A DNA stretch of 38,820 nucleotides from Bacteroidota bacterium. Its GTDB lineage: Bacteria > Bacteroidota > Bacteroidia > Flavobacteriales_F > PHOS-HE28. Below, piece by piece: positions 1 through 7,806 of the stretch. The notes beneath the pieces are model-generated. The model was given only the letters and a program-made list of their open reading frames with translations, was not told the origin of the DNA and searched no databases. The position numbers and the translations under genes were made by a program. The stretch spans positions 1 to 38,820 of the forward strand of contig JACTMO010000025.1 of NCBI GenBank assembly GCA_014584605.1, written 5' to 3'. Numbering within the stretch: position 1 is the stretch's first letter; the number at the start of each line of letters is the position of its first letter.

Positions 1-120
1 GTGGGCAGATTCTTTGCTCATCCTAGCCATCGTCCCCAAACCTATGCCAGTCATGGGCTTCAGAGGTTCGGACCATCCCTTTTGTCCATTAACCCGAAGT
101 TTCAGAACCCCGAAAGATCC

Positions 121-155
121 GAAGGCCCCCGCCCAAGAGGTGGACGGGGGCCTTC
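121..155 (-). terminator. Hairpin downstream of the 178-501 gene
   Basis: An 11-bp perfect stem, GAAGGCCCCCG (121-131) and CGGGGGCCTTC (145-155), with a 13-nt loop. It lies 22 nt beyond the stop codon of the minus-strand gene at 178-501. No clear T-run follows on the minus strand, so it is a terminator by position and stem strength only. Bases 1-120 show no convincing gene. Confidence 0.5.
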
Positions 156-177
156 GCCCATGGGCGGGTCGGCAGGT

Positions 178-501
178 TCAGAACACCGTCCGCCCCTGCA
201 GGAAGAGCACGAAGATGAAGGTCATCAGGAAGTGATGCGCCAGCAGCAGCACGGAAGCCATCGCGAGCATGGTCTTGCCGTTGCGCTTGAGCTCCGGAAA
301 GAGCTTTTTGTTGTTCAGGGCGATGATGGGCAGCGGGACTGCGGCCAGCAGGAAGGTCACGGCCAGAGCCTTGAACACGAAGGCATTGTCCAGGAAGCCG
401 AGGAACAGGTGGGCGTAGTAGAAGACGAAGCCGAGGAAGGACAGCAACGCCAGCCGTACGAACATCTTGGCCTCGTAGACCATCTTGGCCTTGGTTTCCA
501 T
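178..501 (-). CDS. Small integral membrane protein, function unknown
   Basis: 107 aa. I do not recognise a family. Three hydrophobic segments are visible: roughly residues 14-36 (starting FVRLALLSFLGFVFYYAHLF), 41-62 (VFKALAVTFLLAAVPLPIIAL) and 78-100 (MLAMASVLLLAHHFLMTFIFV). The short N-terminus (METKAKMVYEAK) is charged. It lies 80 nt beyond the end of the 582-1256 gene on the same strand, and the gap contains a TTATCAACAG site. It is therefore probably expressed separately from the operon upstream. A strong hairpin follows its stop codon. No catalytic motif or cysteine pattern is visible, so no function is assigned. Confidence 0.7.
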   Translation of the reverse strand: METKAKMVYEAKMFVRLALLSFLGFVFYYAHLFLGFLDNAFVFKALAVTFLLAAVPLPIIALNNKKLFPELKRNGKTMLAMASVLLLAHHFLMTFIFVLFLQGRTVF

Positions 502-549
502 CGAAAAGACGGGAGGTTCATACGAGGTTGTGTACGTCAGGGTTCGGAC

Positions 550-559
550 TTATCAACAG
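550..559. other. TTATCAACAG site, DnaA-box-like
   Basis: The 10-mer TTATCAACAG differs at one position from the classical DnaA box TTATCCACA over the first nine bases. The identical 10-mer occurs at 12915-12924 and, inverted, at 31683-31692, each time between genes. Here it lies 49 bp upstream of the 178-501 start codon. A regulatory or DnaA-binding role is inference. Confidence 0.35.
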
Positions 560-581
560 CGGTACGTTTTTTAAAGGCAAC

Positions 582-1256
582 CTAACAACTTGCATCACGT
601 ACGGCCAGCCGTACCAGAGCGGCCCCGCCGCACAGCGCAGCCGTCAGGGCAACCGGCCACGGGTAGTGATCAGGAAAAAAACCGTCCAGGAAGGTCCAGG
701 ACGATGACGAGCTGGCCATTTGACGCATCGGCTCGATCACGAAGGATCCGATCCACAACGTGGCCGAGAGGATCAGCAGCACCCAGGTCGGTCGGTCCGG
801 CGCCTGCGGCCGCTCCACTGTTCCTCGCAACAGCAGGACGGCAAGTGCGATCAATCCCATCGAAACCACACAGGGCGCCCACACCGGCCCTACCCACGGC
901 ACGGGCAGCAGGAAGAGCAGGTCGGGTTCGGCCAGGGAGGCGGGCCAGTCCAGCAGCACCTTCAGCCACACATAGTAGAAGATGTCCCAAACCCCGAAGC
1001 CGAAGCAGAACCAGGCGAACCGCTCCAGGGCGGAGCGCGTCACCAAGGCCGCCGGCGCCAGCAACATCACCAGGGTGGCGAGCTCACGGCCCATCTCCGT
1101 GGCCACCAGCACGGGGTCCATGGGTGCCAGGGGGAAGCGGAACCCATCGGGGTAGTAGAGCTCCCGCAGGTACACCACCACGGCGCTCTCCAGAAAGGCC
1201 ATGGCGATGAAGAAGACCGTCATCCAAGCCCAAAGGCGCTTCACTTCCGCACGCAT
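582..1256 (-). CDS. Multi-pass membrane protein, function unknown
   Basis: 224 aa with about six hydrophobic segments: residues 8-30, a short one near 56-72, 78-97 (FAWFCFGFGVWDIFYYVW), 112-145, 156-172 and 196-218. The segment FGVWDIFYYVWLKVLLDWP looks like the conserved core of an uncharacterised membrane family, but I cannot name it. The start ATG is only 4 nt beyond the stop codon of the EEP-hydrolase gene at 1261. It is therefore probably the last gene of the operon beginning at 5154. There are no recognisable active-site residues. The substrate, if there is one, cannot be inferred from sequence. Confidence 0.75.
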   Translation of the reverse strand: MRAEVKRLWAWMTVFFIAMAFLESAVVVYLRELYYPDGFRFPLAPMDPVLVATEMGRELATLVMLLAPAALVTRSALERFAWFCFGFGVWDIFYYVWLKVLLDWPASLAEPDLLFLLPVPWVGPVWAPCVVSMGLIALAVLLLRGTVERPQAPDRPTWVLLILSATLWIGSFVIEPMRQMASSSSSWTFLDGFFPDHYPWPVALTAALCGGAALVRLAVRDASC

Positions 1257-1260
1257 GGTC

Positions 1261-2172
1261 TCATAGGTTCAGTACGGCCAACAGGCCCCTGTGGTCGCTT
1301 CCGGGGATGGGCACGGTGCGCACTGCGGTACAGATGATCCCTGGCGACAACAGCACATGGTCCAACGGGATGGCCGCCAGTGGGCCCAGTGCGGGCCAGG
1401 TGCGCTGGAAGGAGGGTGTGGTGGAGCGCAGCCCGGCACGTCCACAGAACCGAACGAAGGCCGCATCCCAGGGCACGGTGTTCAGATCGCCCACGAGGAT
1501 GGTGGCCTCCTCCGTACCCGCCAAGTGGGTTCCCAGCCGGTCCAATTGCGCGTTCCGCCGACGGAAATGGCCGTAGCTGATCGGTGAGGTGGCGTGCACC
1601 GCCAGCAGCCGCACCGATCTACCGGCCATATCGATGCGGGCTTCGAGGAACGGAGTGCCTTCCACCTCCAGCACTTCCACCTTCTGGAAAGGCCGTTTAC
1701 TGAACAGGGCGATCCCATAGCAGTTGTTGCGTGGTTCAAGGTGTACGTACGGGTGGCTCGCGACCAGCCCTCGCAGCAGGGCCTCGGCCCACTCAGACCC
1801 CACCTCCTGTACACTGATCACATCGGCATCACTGGCCTGGGCCACCGCAATGGCCTCAGCGAACGCGGTGTTCGGTTGCAGCACGTTCATGTGGAAGATG
1901 CGCAGCGCCATACGCCCCGACCCGACCTGACCCACGGTGGCGGCCGGCACCTGGGCCAGCATGATGGCGGCGCCCAACAAGGCCCCCTGCGCCAGCCACC
2001 ACCGTCGCCACAACGCACTTGCGGCGGCCAAGGCGAGCAGGGCCAGCGCCAACGGCACGATGAACGCACGGAACAGCATGGGCAGGTAGGCGTCAGGGGC
2101 GAAGGCACCGACCAGGGCCAGGGTAAGCACGGCCACCGTGGCCCAGAGTTCGCGGCACTTAGCGTTGTTCAT
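1261..2172 (-). CDS. Membrane-anchored endonuclease/exonuclease/phosphatase (EEP) family protein
   Basis: About 303 aa. Three N-terminal hydrophobic segments (roughly residues 10-80) anchor an EEP-fold domain. Its metal and catalytic motifs appear in the usual order: the Asn in FHMNVLQ, the Glu in SVQEVGSEW, the His in LAVHATSP, GDLNTVPW, PLDHVLLS and the C-terminal GSDHRGL. In this fold these residues bind Mg2+ and cleave phosphodiester or phosphomonoester bonds. The substrate (nucleic acid, phosphoinositide or other) cannot be told. The start used is the ATG at 2172 (MNNAKCRELW), which overlaps the upstream gene by 14 nt. A start at 2211 is possible but adds a proline-rich leader. Fourth in frame order after DUF4173 and the 167-aa protein, so co-transcription is likely. 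Confidence 0.85.
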   Translation of the reverse strand: MNNAKCRELWATVAVLTLALVGAFAPDAYLPMLFRAFIVPLALALLALAAASALWRRWWLAQGALLGAAIMLAQVPAATVGQVGSGRMALRIFHMNVLQPNTAFAEAIAVAQASDADVISVQEVGSEWAEALLRGLVASHPYVHLEPRNNCYGIALFSKRPFQKVEVLEVEGTPFLEARIDMAGRSVRLLAVHATSPISYGHFRRRNAQLDRLGTHLAGTEEATILVGDLNTVPWDAAFVRFCGRAGLRSTTPSFQRTWPALGPLAAIPLDHVLLSPGIICTAVRTVPIPGSDHRGLLAVLNL

Positions 2173-2662
2173 GGAGGGGATGGGGCGAGGGGATCCTGGC
2201 GATGGCCGCATCGATCCGCCTGAGCACCAACCATAGGGGCAGGGCGCCGATCACGCCGAAAGAAGCGTCCACGCAACGCCAGAAAAAAGGAATGCCACGC
2301 ACCGGGGCCCACAGAAAGGCGAATGGAAGCACCAGCAGACAGCACCACAAGCCCCACTCCACCACCCATTTGTTACGCACGGGATCGCGGTAGGGGCCAA
2401 TGAAGGCCAGGGCGATCACCACATGGGCGAAGGCGAGCCAGTCGGTGCCGTAGAACAACATGGGATAGGATGCACCCACGTGGGCCAAGGCCTCGGCCGT
2501 ACGGGCGGTCCAGTCCGCCCAAGGCCCGCCCCATGCGTGTGTGAGATCGGCCAGCCACCGGGTACCCCATTCCAGCGCTACGGCGGTAAGGCCGCTCACC
2601 AGCAAGGCCACCATGAAGAAGAGCAACCAGCGGCGGATGTAAAGGAGGTCGGCGCGGCTCAT
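2159..2662 (-). CDS. Conserved membrane protein, function unknown
   Basis: 167 aa. Four hydrophobic segments are visible at about residues 10-32, 66-90 (MLFYGTDWLAFAHVVIALAFI), 102-122 (VVEWGLWCCLLVLPFAFLWAP) and 126-148. The motifs FYGTDWLAFAHVVIALAFIG and RGIPFFWRCVDASFG look like conserved cores of a Bacteroidota membrane family that I know only as hypothetical. The start codon overlaps the stop of the DUF4173-like gene (ATGA, 2659-2662), which indicates translational coupling. The downstream EEP gene starts inside this gene. The tight packing suggests the three proteins are made together, perhaps in one envelope function, but the sequence does not say which. Confidence 0.8.
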   Translation of the reverse strand: MSRADLLYIRRWLLFFMVALLVSGLTAVALEWGTRWLADLTHAWGGPWADWTARTAEALAHVGASYPMLFYGTDWLAFAHVVIALAFIGPYRDPVRNKWVVEWGLWCCLLVLPFAFLWAPVRGIPFFWRCVDASFGVIGALPLWLVLRRIDAAIARIPSPHPLHEQR

Positions 2663-4212
2663 GGCTTGCCGTGGGATCGTTGGGCCAGCAGGGCGGCCAT
2701 GGTCCGGTCATCCGCCCAGCTGCGCTCCTGCCACCGCTGTTCCGCGTAGCGGCGCAGGAAGCGCATGCGCTTGGCATCCAGATCACGCCGGAACTCAGCA
2801 GGGTCCAGGTGTTCCACCCAGCGCACGCGGTTGTTGCGATGGCGCGCCATCTGGTGCTCCACCTTGTCCAGGTCGGCGTACAGCAGCGGCAGCACCTTGT
2901 CGCTCAGGTGCAGGTAGTTGTCGATGTCGATCTCGCCGGGGTTGTCGTGCCGCAGGTTGTAGCGCACGATCAGGCTGTCCCAGTCCACGGTGGTCAGGCC
3001 CACCAGCACCACGAACCAGGCCCAGCCGTTCACCCGGGCCAGGTAGAAGAAGCTGCGGCGCTCCCGCACCTTGATGAACAGGGTGATCAGCCCGAGGAGG
3101 ACCAGCCCGAGGAACACGATCACCCCCACGCGCTTGTAGGCCAGGCCATGGAAGGAGATGTAGTGGTAGTTGCGCAGGAACACCGAGATGCCGAGGATGA
3201 AGTTCTGCACCACCCACACCACCGCGAGCCGTTTCAACGTGGCGTTGCGCGGGTGGAAGTTGAGGTTCCGCCGGAACAGGTAAAGCAGCACCACCATGCT
3301 CAACAGGATGCTCCAGATCAACGCCCAGGTCCCTTCGTGCACGAACTGCTTCAGGCTGAAATCCTCGGGCACCGTGAAGCCGATCCACACCCAGCCGATG
3401 TCGATCGCGTTCACCACGAGCAGGGCCAGGTTCACCAGCACCAACAGCACCACCCCGGCGCGGCGCTCGCGTTCCAGCGCATCCATGGCCAGAGGCGCCA
3501 GCCAGTGCGGTCGGCGGATGCGCATGCGCACCAGGGTGTCGGTGCATCCCTGCTCCAAGCAGGCGACGAGCTCCGGTGCCATGCGCCGCACCAGGGTGGC
3601 GCACACCATCAGGGCGAAGAAGAAGAAGAACAGGTGCGGGGTGAGCAGCTCCTCCAACAGGTCGAAGAGGCCGTCGAACACCCCGGCTGTGAGCCGCTCG
3701 AACTTCGGGTTGCCCACGCGGTACAGTTGAACGAAGGCTGTCGCCACCACGACGGGCAGGATGGCGATGCGCGTCCACCGCCAGCCACTGCCCGCGGGAA
3801 CACCTTCGCCGCGCAGCCCCGCCAGGCCGTTCCACCCGGCGGCCGGCGACTTCATGAAGGCCAGCAGGGCCTGTGGAATGGCGAAGGGCACGCTGCGCAA
3901 GGCCGGCTCGTGCACCAGCCCGGCGAACAGCACCAGGCCCACCACGGTGGCGGTGATCGCCACGGTGCTGTGGTGCACGTGGACCATGGCGGCGGACACC
4001 ACCGATCCGGAAAGAGCCGCCCGTGCAGGCACCGAGATGCCCTTCCAGCCATGGCGGGCCACGGCCACCGTCATGGCGGCCAGGGCGAACAGAACGAGGT
4101 TGAGACCCACCCGCATTTCCCAGAACAAACGGTCGAAGAGCAGGGCGAGCAACAGCACCATGAGCGGGGCCGACCAACGGGAACGGATGGACGATGCGGG
4201 GAAGCTGGACAT
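2659..4212 (-). CDS. DUF4173/DUF4153-like multi-pass membrane protein
   Basis: 517 aa with about ten hydrophobic segments in the first 410 residues. A more polar C-terminal tail (about 415-517) is rich in charged and aromatic residues. The arrangement, and the segments SIRFHGLAYKR-like SFHGLAYKRVG and GLTTVDWDSLIVRYN, match the DUF4173 type of large membrane protein found widely in Bacteroidota next to a small winged-helix regulator. No enzymatic motif is visible. It starts 4 nt after the stop of the regulator gene at 4217. It overlaps the next gene by 4 nt, so it sits in the middle of the operon starting at 5154. The family has no assigned biochemical function. Confidence 0.8.
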   Translation of the reverse strand: MSSFPASSIRSRWSAPLMVLLLALLFDRLFWEMRVGLNLVLFALAAMTVAVARHGWKGISVPARAALSGSVVSAAMVHVHHSTVAITATVVGLVLFAGLVHEPALRSVPFAIPQALLAFMKSPAAGWNGLAGLRGEGVPAGSGWRWTRIAILPVVVATAFVQLYRVGNPKFERLTAGVFDGLFDLLEELLTPHLFFFFFALMVCATLVRRMAPELVACLEQGCTDTLVRMRIRRPHWLAPLAMDALERERRAGVVLLVLVNLALLVVNAIDIGWVWIGFTVPEDFSLKQFVHEGTWALIWSILLSMVVLLYLFRRNLNFHPRNATLKRLAVVWVVQNFILGISVFLRNYHYISFHGLAYKRVGVIVFLGLVLLGLITLFIKVRERRSFFYLARVNGWAWFVVLVGLTTVDWDSLIVRYNLRHDNPGEIDIDNYLHLSDKVLPLLYADLDKVEHQMARHRNNRVRWVEHLDPAEFRRDLDAKRMRFLRRYAEQRWQERSWADDRTMAALLAQRSHGKP

Positions 4213-4216
4213 GGGG

Positions 4217-4504
4217 TCAGGGTCTGGGGATCAAACGTTCTATGGCGTCCAGGTGCGCGCGGAACGCCTTCGCGCCGGTAACGGTGGTGCGGTAGCTCGT
4301 ATTGGGCCGCCTGCCCACGAACCGTTTGCGCACCTGCACATATTTCAGTTCCTCCAAGGCGGCCAGGTGGCTGGCGAGGTTGCCATCGGTCACGTTCAAC
4401 AACTCCTTCAGCCGGGCATGGTCCACCCATTCGTTCACCACGAGCACGGCCATGATGCCGAGGCGGACCCGGCTCTCGAAGGCCTTGTTGAGCTGCTCGA
4501 TCAT
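4217..4504 (-). CDS. Winged-helix transcriptional regulator (HTH_34 type)
   Basis: 95 aa. It is a single winged-helix DNA-binding domain beginning MIEQLNKAFESRVRLGIMAV. The recognition region is LKELLNVTDGNLASHLAALE and a wing is visible at YVQVRKRFVGRRPNTSYRTT. Length and motifs fit the PF13601-type regulators, which resemble MarR/ArsR wings but carry no metal-binding cysteines. The start chosen is the ATG at 4504, which overlaps the stop of the 4501-5154 membrane gene (ATGA). Longer readings of the frame only add sequence from that overlapping gene. It probably binds the palindromes at 5157-5180 and controls its own operon. That target is inferred from context. Confidence 0.9.
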   Translation of the reverse strand: MIEQLNKAFESRVRLGIMAVLVVNEWVDHARLKELLNVTDGNLASHLAALEELKYVQVRKRFVGRRPNTSYRTTVTGAKAFRAHLDAIERLIPRP

Positions 4505-5154
4505 GCCTGCGTCGCGCCGCGCTCGTGGCGCAGGTACATCAGCCCACCATAGAAGATGTGCAGCACACCGAAACCAAAGGCCCAGAAGAGCAGGGCGGCC
4601 TCCAGCCAGAAAAGCGCGAGCAGGCCCAGCAACAGTTCGCTCAGGCCCAGCCAGCGCACCTCGTCCAGCGTGTACTTGCCCGCGTTGAAGAGCGCCAGCC
4701 CATAGAACACAAGCGTGGCGGGCGCCACCAGGCCCGGCAGACCATAGTAGAAGAGCGCCAGGCAGAACACCCCGCCCGCGACCAGGGGCACCATCAGGTT
4801 CACCATCAGGCGGCGGGCGCTGGCATCCCAGAGGTGCTGGCCCGTGCGGCGGCTGCGGCGCCAGGTGAACCAGAAGGCTCCGAGCAAGGCCGCAAGGAGC
4901 ACCAGGCACGCGTCCACCATCAGGGTCCACCGCAGGTCGTCGGCAGGTGCCTGACCGCGCAGCGTGCCGTAGGTGAGCGTATCCGTGCCGACCGCAAGGG
5001 CCTCGGTGATGTGATGGCGCGCCAGGGTGGCACCCCCGAGGGCCACCACCCCGGCCAGCACGCCGCTGAGGCCGCTGAGGCTGAGGAACCGGGTGCTGCG
5101 CTCCATCAACCCGCGGATCTGCGCAAGCTCGTGGGCGGGATCGGTGTGGGTCAT
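4501..5154 (-). CDS. Multi-pass membrane protein, first gene of the regulator operon
   Basis: 217 aa. A soluble N-terminus (MTHTDPAHELAQIRGLMERS) is followed by about six hydrophobic segments, starting at residues 27-45 and ending near 208. The last includes LLFWAFGFGVLHIFYGGLMY. The family is known to me only as the membrane partner of HTH_34 regulators in Bacteroidota, with no assigned function. The start ATG at 5154 is chosen because it lies two bases downstream of the operator/promoter palindrome. A longer frame to 5352 would translate straight through that element. The stop overlaps the regulator start by 4 nt. By arrangement it may sense something at the membrane, but there is no direct evidence. 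Confidence 0.85.
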   Translation of the reverse strand: MTHTDPAHELAQIRGLMERSTRFLSLSGLSGVLAGVVALGGATLARHHITEALAVGTDTLTYGTLRGQAPADDLRWTLMVDACLVLLAALLGAFWFTWRRSRRTGQHLWDASARRLMVNLMVPLVAGGVFCLALFYYGLPGLVAPATLVFYGLALFNAGKYTLDEVRWLGLSELLLGLLALFWLEAALLFWAFGFGVLHIFYGGLMYLRHERGATQA

Positions 5155-5156
5155 TT

Positions 5157-5180
5157 CAAAGTACTTTGCACGACAAAGTA
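5157..5180 (-). promoter_or_regulatory. Operator/promoter of the regulator operon
   Basis: Two overlapping palindromes: the perfect 12-mer CAAAGTACTTTG (5157-5168), and ACTTTG-cacga-CAAAGT (5163-5179 on the plus strand). On the coding (minus) strand the sequence contains TACTTTG twice, matching the Bacteroidota -7 element TAnnTTTG. The proximal copy ends 2 nt before the ATG at 5154. Promoter and operator are thus superimposed, as expected for an autoregulated operon. Binding by the 4217-4504 protein is inference. Confidence 0.7.
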
Positions 5181-5352
5181 ACGGGATCCTTTTCATCCTG
5201 TTGTGCGGCCTTGAAAAAAAGTGCGCACGGCGCCTCCGGATCGGTGGTGGAGCCCAAGGGGGGCCTGCCGGTCCAACCTCCTCCGGGAACCGGGGACCGC
5301 CGGTGGTCCGGGGCCGGAGCTCCAGAGCGGATCCGTCAACGACCTCCTGCAA

Positions 5353-5368
5353 CGGGCGGCGGCGCCCG
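5353..5368 (-). terminator. Possible hairpin downstream of the ZIP transporter gene
   Basis: A 6-bp GC stem, CGGGCG (5353-5358) and CGCCCG (5363-5368), with a 4-nt loop. It is 22 nt beyond the stop codon of the gene at 5391 on the minus strand. It is short and lacks a T-run, so the assignment is weak. Confidence 0.3.
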
Positions 5369-5390
5369 ATGCCCCCCCAGGCCTCCCGGA

Positions 5391-6095
5391 TCAGGCGTGC
5401 ACGGACAACAGGGCGAGCGCGATGCCCACGGCCACGGCCACAAAACGGGCCGCATTGAACCGATGGTCAGGGGCGCTCTCGAAGATGATGGTGGTGCTGA
5501 TGTGCAGCAGCATGCCGATCGCCAGGCCCAGCATGTGGTGCAGGAAACCATGGCCTTCCCCGGCGCCGATCAACACCCCTGTAGCGATGCCCAGGGGGGC
5601 GGCCAGGGCGAAGATCACGAGCATCACCCAGCTGGAGGCGCCGCTGGTGCCGGCGCGCAACAGCACGGTGGCCAGGGCGATGGCCATGGGCATCTTGTGC
5701 AGCAGCACGCCGAGCAGGAAGGGCAGGTCGCCCGCCACCTTGGGGTCCGCGAAGGGCATGCCCTCGGCGAAGGAGTGCAGGCACAGGCTCAGCAGGGTCG
5801 CCAGCGGAAGGGCCTTGCCGCTGTGGTGATGGATGTGGCCGTGCTCGATGCCATGGCTGAAGAACTCCAGCACCACCTGCAGCAGGAAGCCCCCCAGCAC
5901 CCAGAAGCCGATGGGGGCGCCCTCCTCGGCATAGAGCTCCGGCAACATGTGCAGGAACACCACGGCGAGCAGGAAGGCGCCGCTGAAGGAGAGCAGCAGG
6001 CTGAGCCAGCGGGCCTCGGGCCGCGTCACGCGCACCAGGGCACCGGCGGCCAAAGGCAGCAGCAGGAACAGGGCAAGGGTGGGGTACAGGCTCAT
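5391..6095 (-). CDS. ZIP-family divalent metal transporter
   Basis: 234 aa. It has the ZIP layout: three N-terminal helices (about 5-21, 28-50, 61-80), a His-rich cytoplasmic loop (HGIEHGHIHHHSG, 81-93), then helices from about 97. The metal-site helices carry LCLHSFAEGMPFAD (H107, E111) and LLHKMPMAIALA (H133). These match the HxxxE and HK-P signatures of ZIP helices 4 and 5, which line the metal path for Zn2+ or Fe2+ uptake across the inner membrane. The start ATG at 6095 overlaps the stop of the methyltransferase gene (ATGA), so the two are translationally coupled. The exact metal cannot be read from sequence. Confidence 0.88.
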   Translation of the reverse strand: MSLYPTLALFLLLPLAAGALVRVTRPEARWLSLLLSFSGAFLLAVVFLHMLPELYAEEGAPIGFWVLGGFLLQVVLEFFSHGIEHGHIHHHSGKALPLATLLSLCLHSFAEGMPFADPKVAGDLPFLLGVLLHKMPMAIALATVLLRAGTSGASSWVMLVIFALAAPLGIATGVLIGAGEGHGFLHHMLGLAIGMLLHISTTIIFESAPDHRFNAARFVAVAVGIALALLSVHA

Positions 6096-6820
6096 GGGTT
6101 CGGGCGTCGGGCCCAGATGACCAGGCGTTGGGAGCGGGCCGGATCGAACGGCGTCGGTTCGGGCCCGTCGGTCCGTTCCAGGGCGACGAAACCGGCCTCC
6201 TGCACCAGGGCCACCAGGCGGTCGGGGGCCAGGGCGGCCACGCGCTCCTCGAAGCAGTGGCGACCGGTCCCGTCCTCGGCCACGATGCGTTTCACCACCA
6301 TGCCGTCCTCCACCGCACGGGCGATGGTGAAACGCACCCCACCGGCCTCCTGGCATTCCATGGGCACCAGTTCCCGCAGCACCCGCTCGCTGTTCATGAA
6401 ATCCAGCACGAAATGCCCGCCGGGGCGCAAGGCCGCGAAGGCGGCGGTCAGGGCCTTGCGGTCGTCGTCCTCGTCCTCGAAGTAGCCCAGACTGGTGAAC
6501 AGGCACACCACCAGGTCGAAGGTCCCGTTGGCGTACGGCGCCCGCATGTCATGAACGGTGAAAACAGCCCCGGGCACGTCGCGCCGGGCCTCGGCGATGC
6601 TCTCCTCCGAGATGTCGATGCCGCTGACCCGGCAACCCGCCCGGGCGAACCAGTACGCATGGCGACCGCGGCCGCAGGCCATGTCCAGCACGTCCGCCTC
6701 CGGGCCGACCCCGGTGCGCCGCAGGATGCAGCGCACCCAGACCTCCGCATCGTCCTCGTCGCGGTGGCCGTAGAGCAGCTTGTAGTAGGGCGTGCCGAAC
6801 CAGGTGCGGTACCAGGCCAT
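6092..6820 (-). CDS. Class I SAM-dependent methyltransferase
   Basis: 242 aa. Motif I is VLDMACGRGRH (about 44-54), with the acidic residue after strand 2 in VSGIDISEESI. Motif II/IV lies around FDLVVCLFTSLGYFED and a post-motif around LRPGGHFVLDFMN. This is the Methyltransf_25/11-type fold. The opening WYRTWFGTPYYKLLYGHRDE is typical of a Bacteroidota subgroup of unknown substrate. The start at 6820 is preferred over an upstream ATG at 6850. The -7 box (TACTTTCG, complement of 6837-6844) lies between the two, and the shorter protein begins with the conserved block. It is coupled by ATGA to the ZIP transporter gene. The methyl acceptor is unknown. Confidence 0.87.
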   Translation of the reverse strand: MAWYRTWFGTPYYKLLYGHRDEDDAEVWVRCILRRTGVGPEADVLDMACGRGRHAYWFARAGCRVSGIDISEESIAEARRDVPGAVFTVHDMRAPYANGTFDLVVCLFTSLGYFEDEDDDRKALTAAFAALRPGGHFVLDFMNSERVLRELVPMECQEAGGVRFTIARAVEDGMVVKRIVAEDGTGRHCFEERVAALAPDRLVALVQEAGFVALERTDGPEPTPFDPARSQRLVIWARRPNP

Positions 6821-6836
6821 GGCGGGGATCGGGGCC

Positions 6837-6844
6837 CGAAAGTA
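6837..6844 (-). promoter_or_regulatory. -7 box for the methyltransferase/ZIP operon
   Basis: TACTTTCG on the minus strand, 16 nt upstream of the ATG at 6820. It fits the Bacteroidota -7 consensus TAnnTTTG except for one base. It decides against the alternative start at 6850. Confidence 0.5.
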
Positions 6845-6872
6845 CGCCATACGCGGCCTCGGAACGGGATCG

Positions 6873-6880
6873 TACTTTCG
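6873..6880 (+). promoter_or_regulatory. -7 box for the lipoprotein gene at 6885
   Basis: TACTTTCG on the plus strand, ending 4 nt before the ATG at 6885. It is the same octamer as the divergent box at 6837-6844. The lipoprotein mRNA would have a very short leader. Confidence 0.5.
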
Positions 6881-6884
6881 CCGC

Positions 6885-7691
6885 ATGAAGCCGAACCAAG
6901 CCCTCCTGCTCATCGCGCTTGTGCTGGTCGCAGGTTGCAAAAAGGAGGACGACCTGGGCAGCGAAGAGGCCAACACCATGGTCGACCATGCCTTCGCGGA
7001 GAACCTCATCGCACCCCTCTTCCCGCTGGCACAGGCCCTGAACCTCGGCCCCGGCCGTTGGGCGGTGGACAGTGCGACCTTCTGCCTGGGCCTGGACAGC
7101 CTGGTGGGCGACACCGGCTCCTTCCCCGGCAACGGGCCGGTGACCCTGCACCTGCGCTTCCTGGGCGGCGGATGCACGGGCGCGGGAGGACGGGAACGGA
7201 CGGGTGCCTTCGTGCTGCGCTACGACAGCCTGGAAAGCGACGGCCGCGCCCGCCTGGCGGCCTTCAGCACGCCGGACCTGTCCTGTGCGGGGTTCCGCTT
7301 GCGCTGCGACGCCTCGGTGAGCCCCCTGTCCGATGGTCGGCACCGGGTGCGGGTGGACAGTTCCTTCGTGTGGTACGAAGGGGCGTGGAGCCGCCGATAC
7401 CATGGGAACCTGGACCATGCCCTCCGCACGGGCGCGGTGGACAGCATCGCCAACGACGACGTTTACGACGTGCACGAGGAGCTGATCGGCCAGGACCGCT
7501 TCGGCACAGCGTACACGGCCACCACGGGCACCGACCTGGAAGTGACCACGGGCTGCCCGTGGGTGAAGGGGGGGACCCTGAGCTTCGTACTTGCCGACGA
7601 ACGGGAGCGGACCCTCGACTACGGCAGCGGCTGTAATTCGCGGGCCGACCTGACGGTGGCCGACACCCGGTTCGGGTTGATAATCCCGTGA
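6885..7691 (+). CDS. Putative lipoprotein, function unknown
   Basis: 268 aa. The N-terminus MKPNQALLLIALVLVAGCKK has a clear lipobox (LVAG-C, C18), so it should be lipid-anchored in the envelope after signal peptidase II cleavage. The mature part is acidic and soluble. It contains several cysteines (in FCLGLD, GGGCTGAG, DLSCAGF, LRCDAS, TGCPW and SGCNSR), which could form disulfides outside the cytoplasm. I do not recognise a domain. It stands alone between a divergent methyltransferase gene and a SiaC-family gene. The start is fixed by the signal sequence and by the -7 box just upstream. Confidence 0.8.
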   Translation: MKPNQALLLIALVLVAGCKKEDDLGSEEANTMVDHAFAENLIAPLFPLAQALNLGPGRWAVDSATFCLGLDSLVGDTGSFPGNGPVTLHLRFLGGGCTGAGGRERTGAFVLRYDSLESDGRARLAAFSTPDLSCAGFRLRCDASVSPLSDGRHRVRVDSSFVWYEGAWSRRYHGNLDHALRTGAVDSIANDDVYDVHEELIGQDRFGTAYTATTGTDLEVTTGCPWVKGGTLSFVLADERERTLDYGSGCNSRADLTVADTRFGLIIP

Positions 7692-7806
7692 ATAACTCGC
7701 GCCCCTCCCGGACGGTCGCCGCCGCCGACGGGCCTTGCTTTGCGAATGACGCGCGGACGCAGCGCACGGCCTCCGGCCTCCGCAACAGGTCCGACCGGCA
7801 CGCACC

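Noticed and set aside
2671-4281. A 536-codon plus-strand frame opposite the DUF4173-like gene
   Set aside because: His/Gln/Gly-rich shadow of a clear membrane-protein gene.
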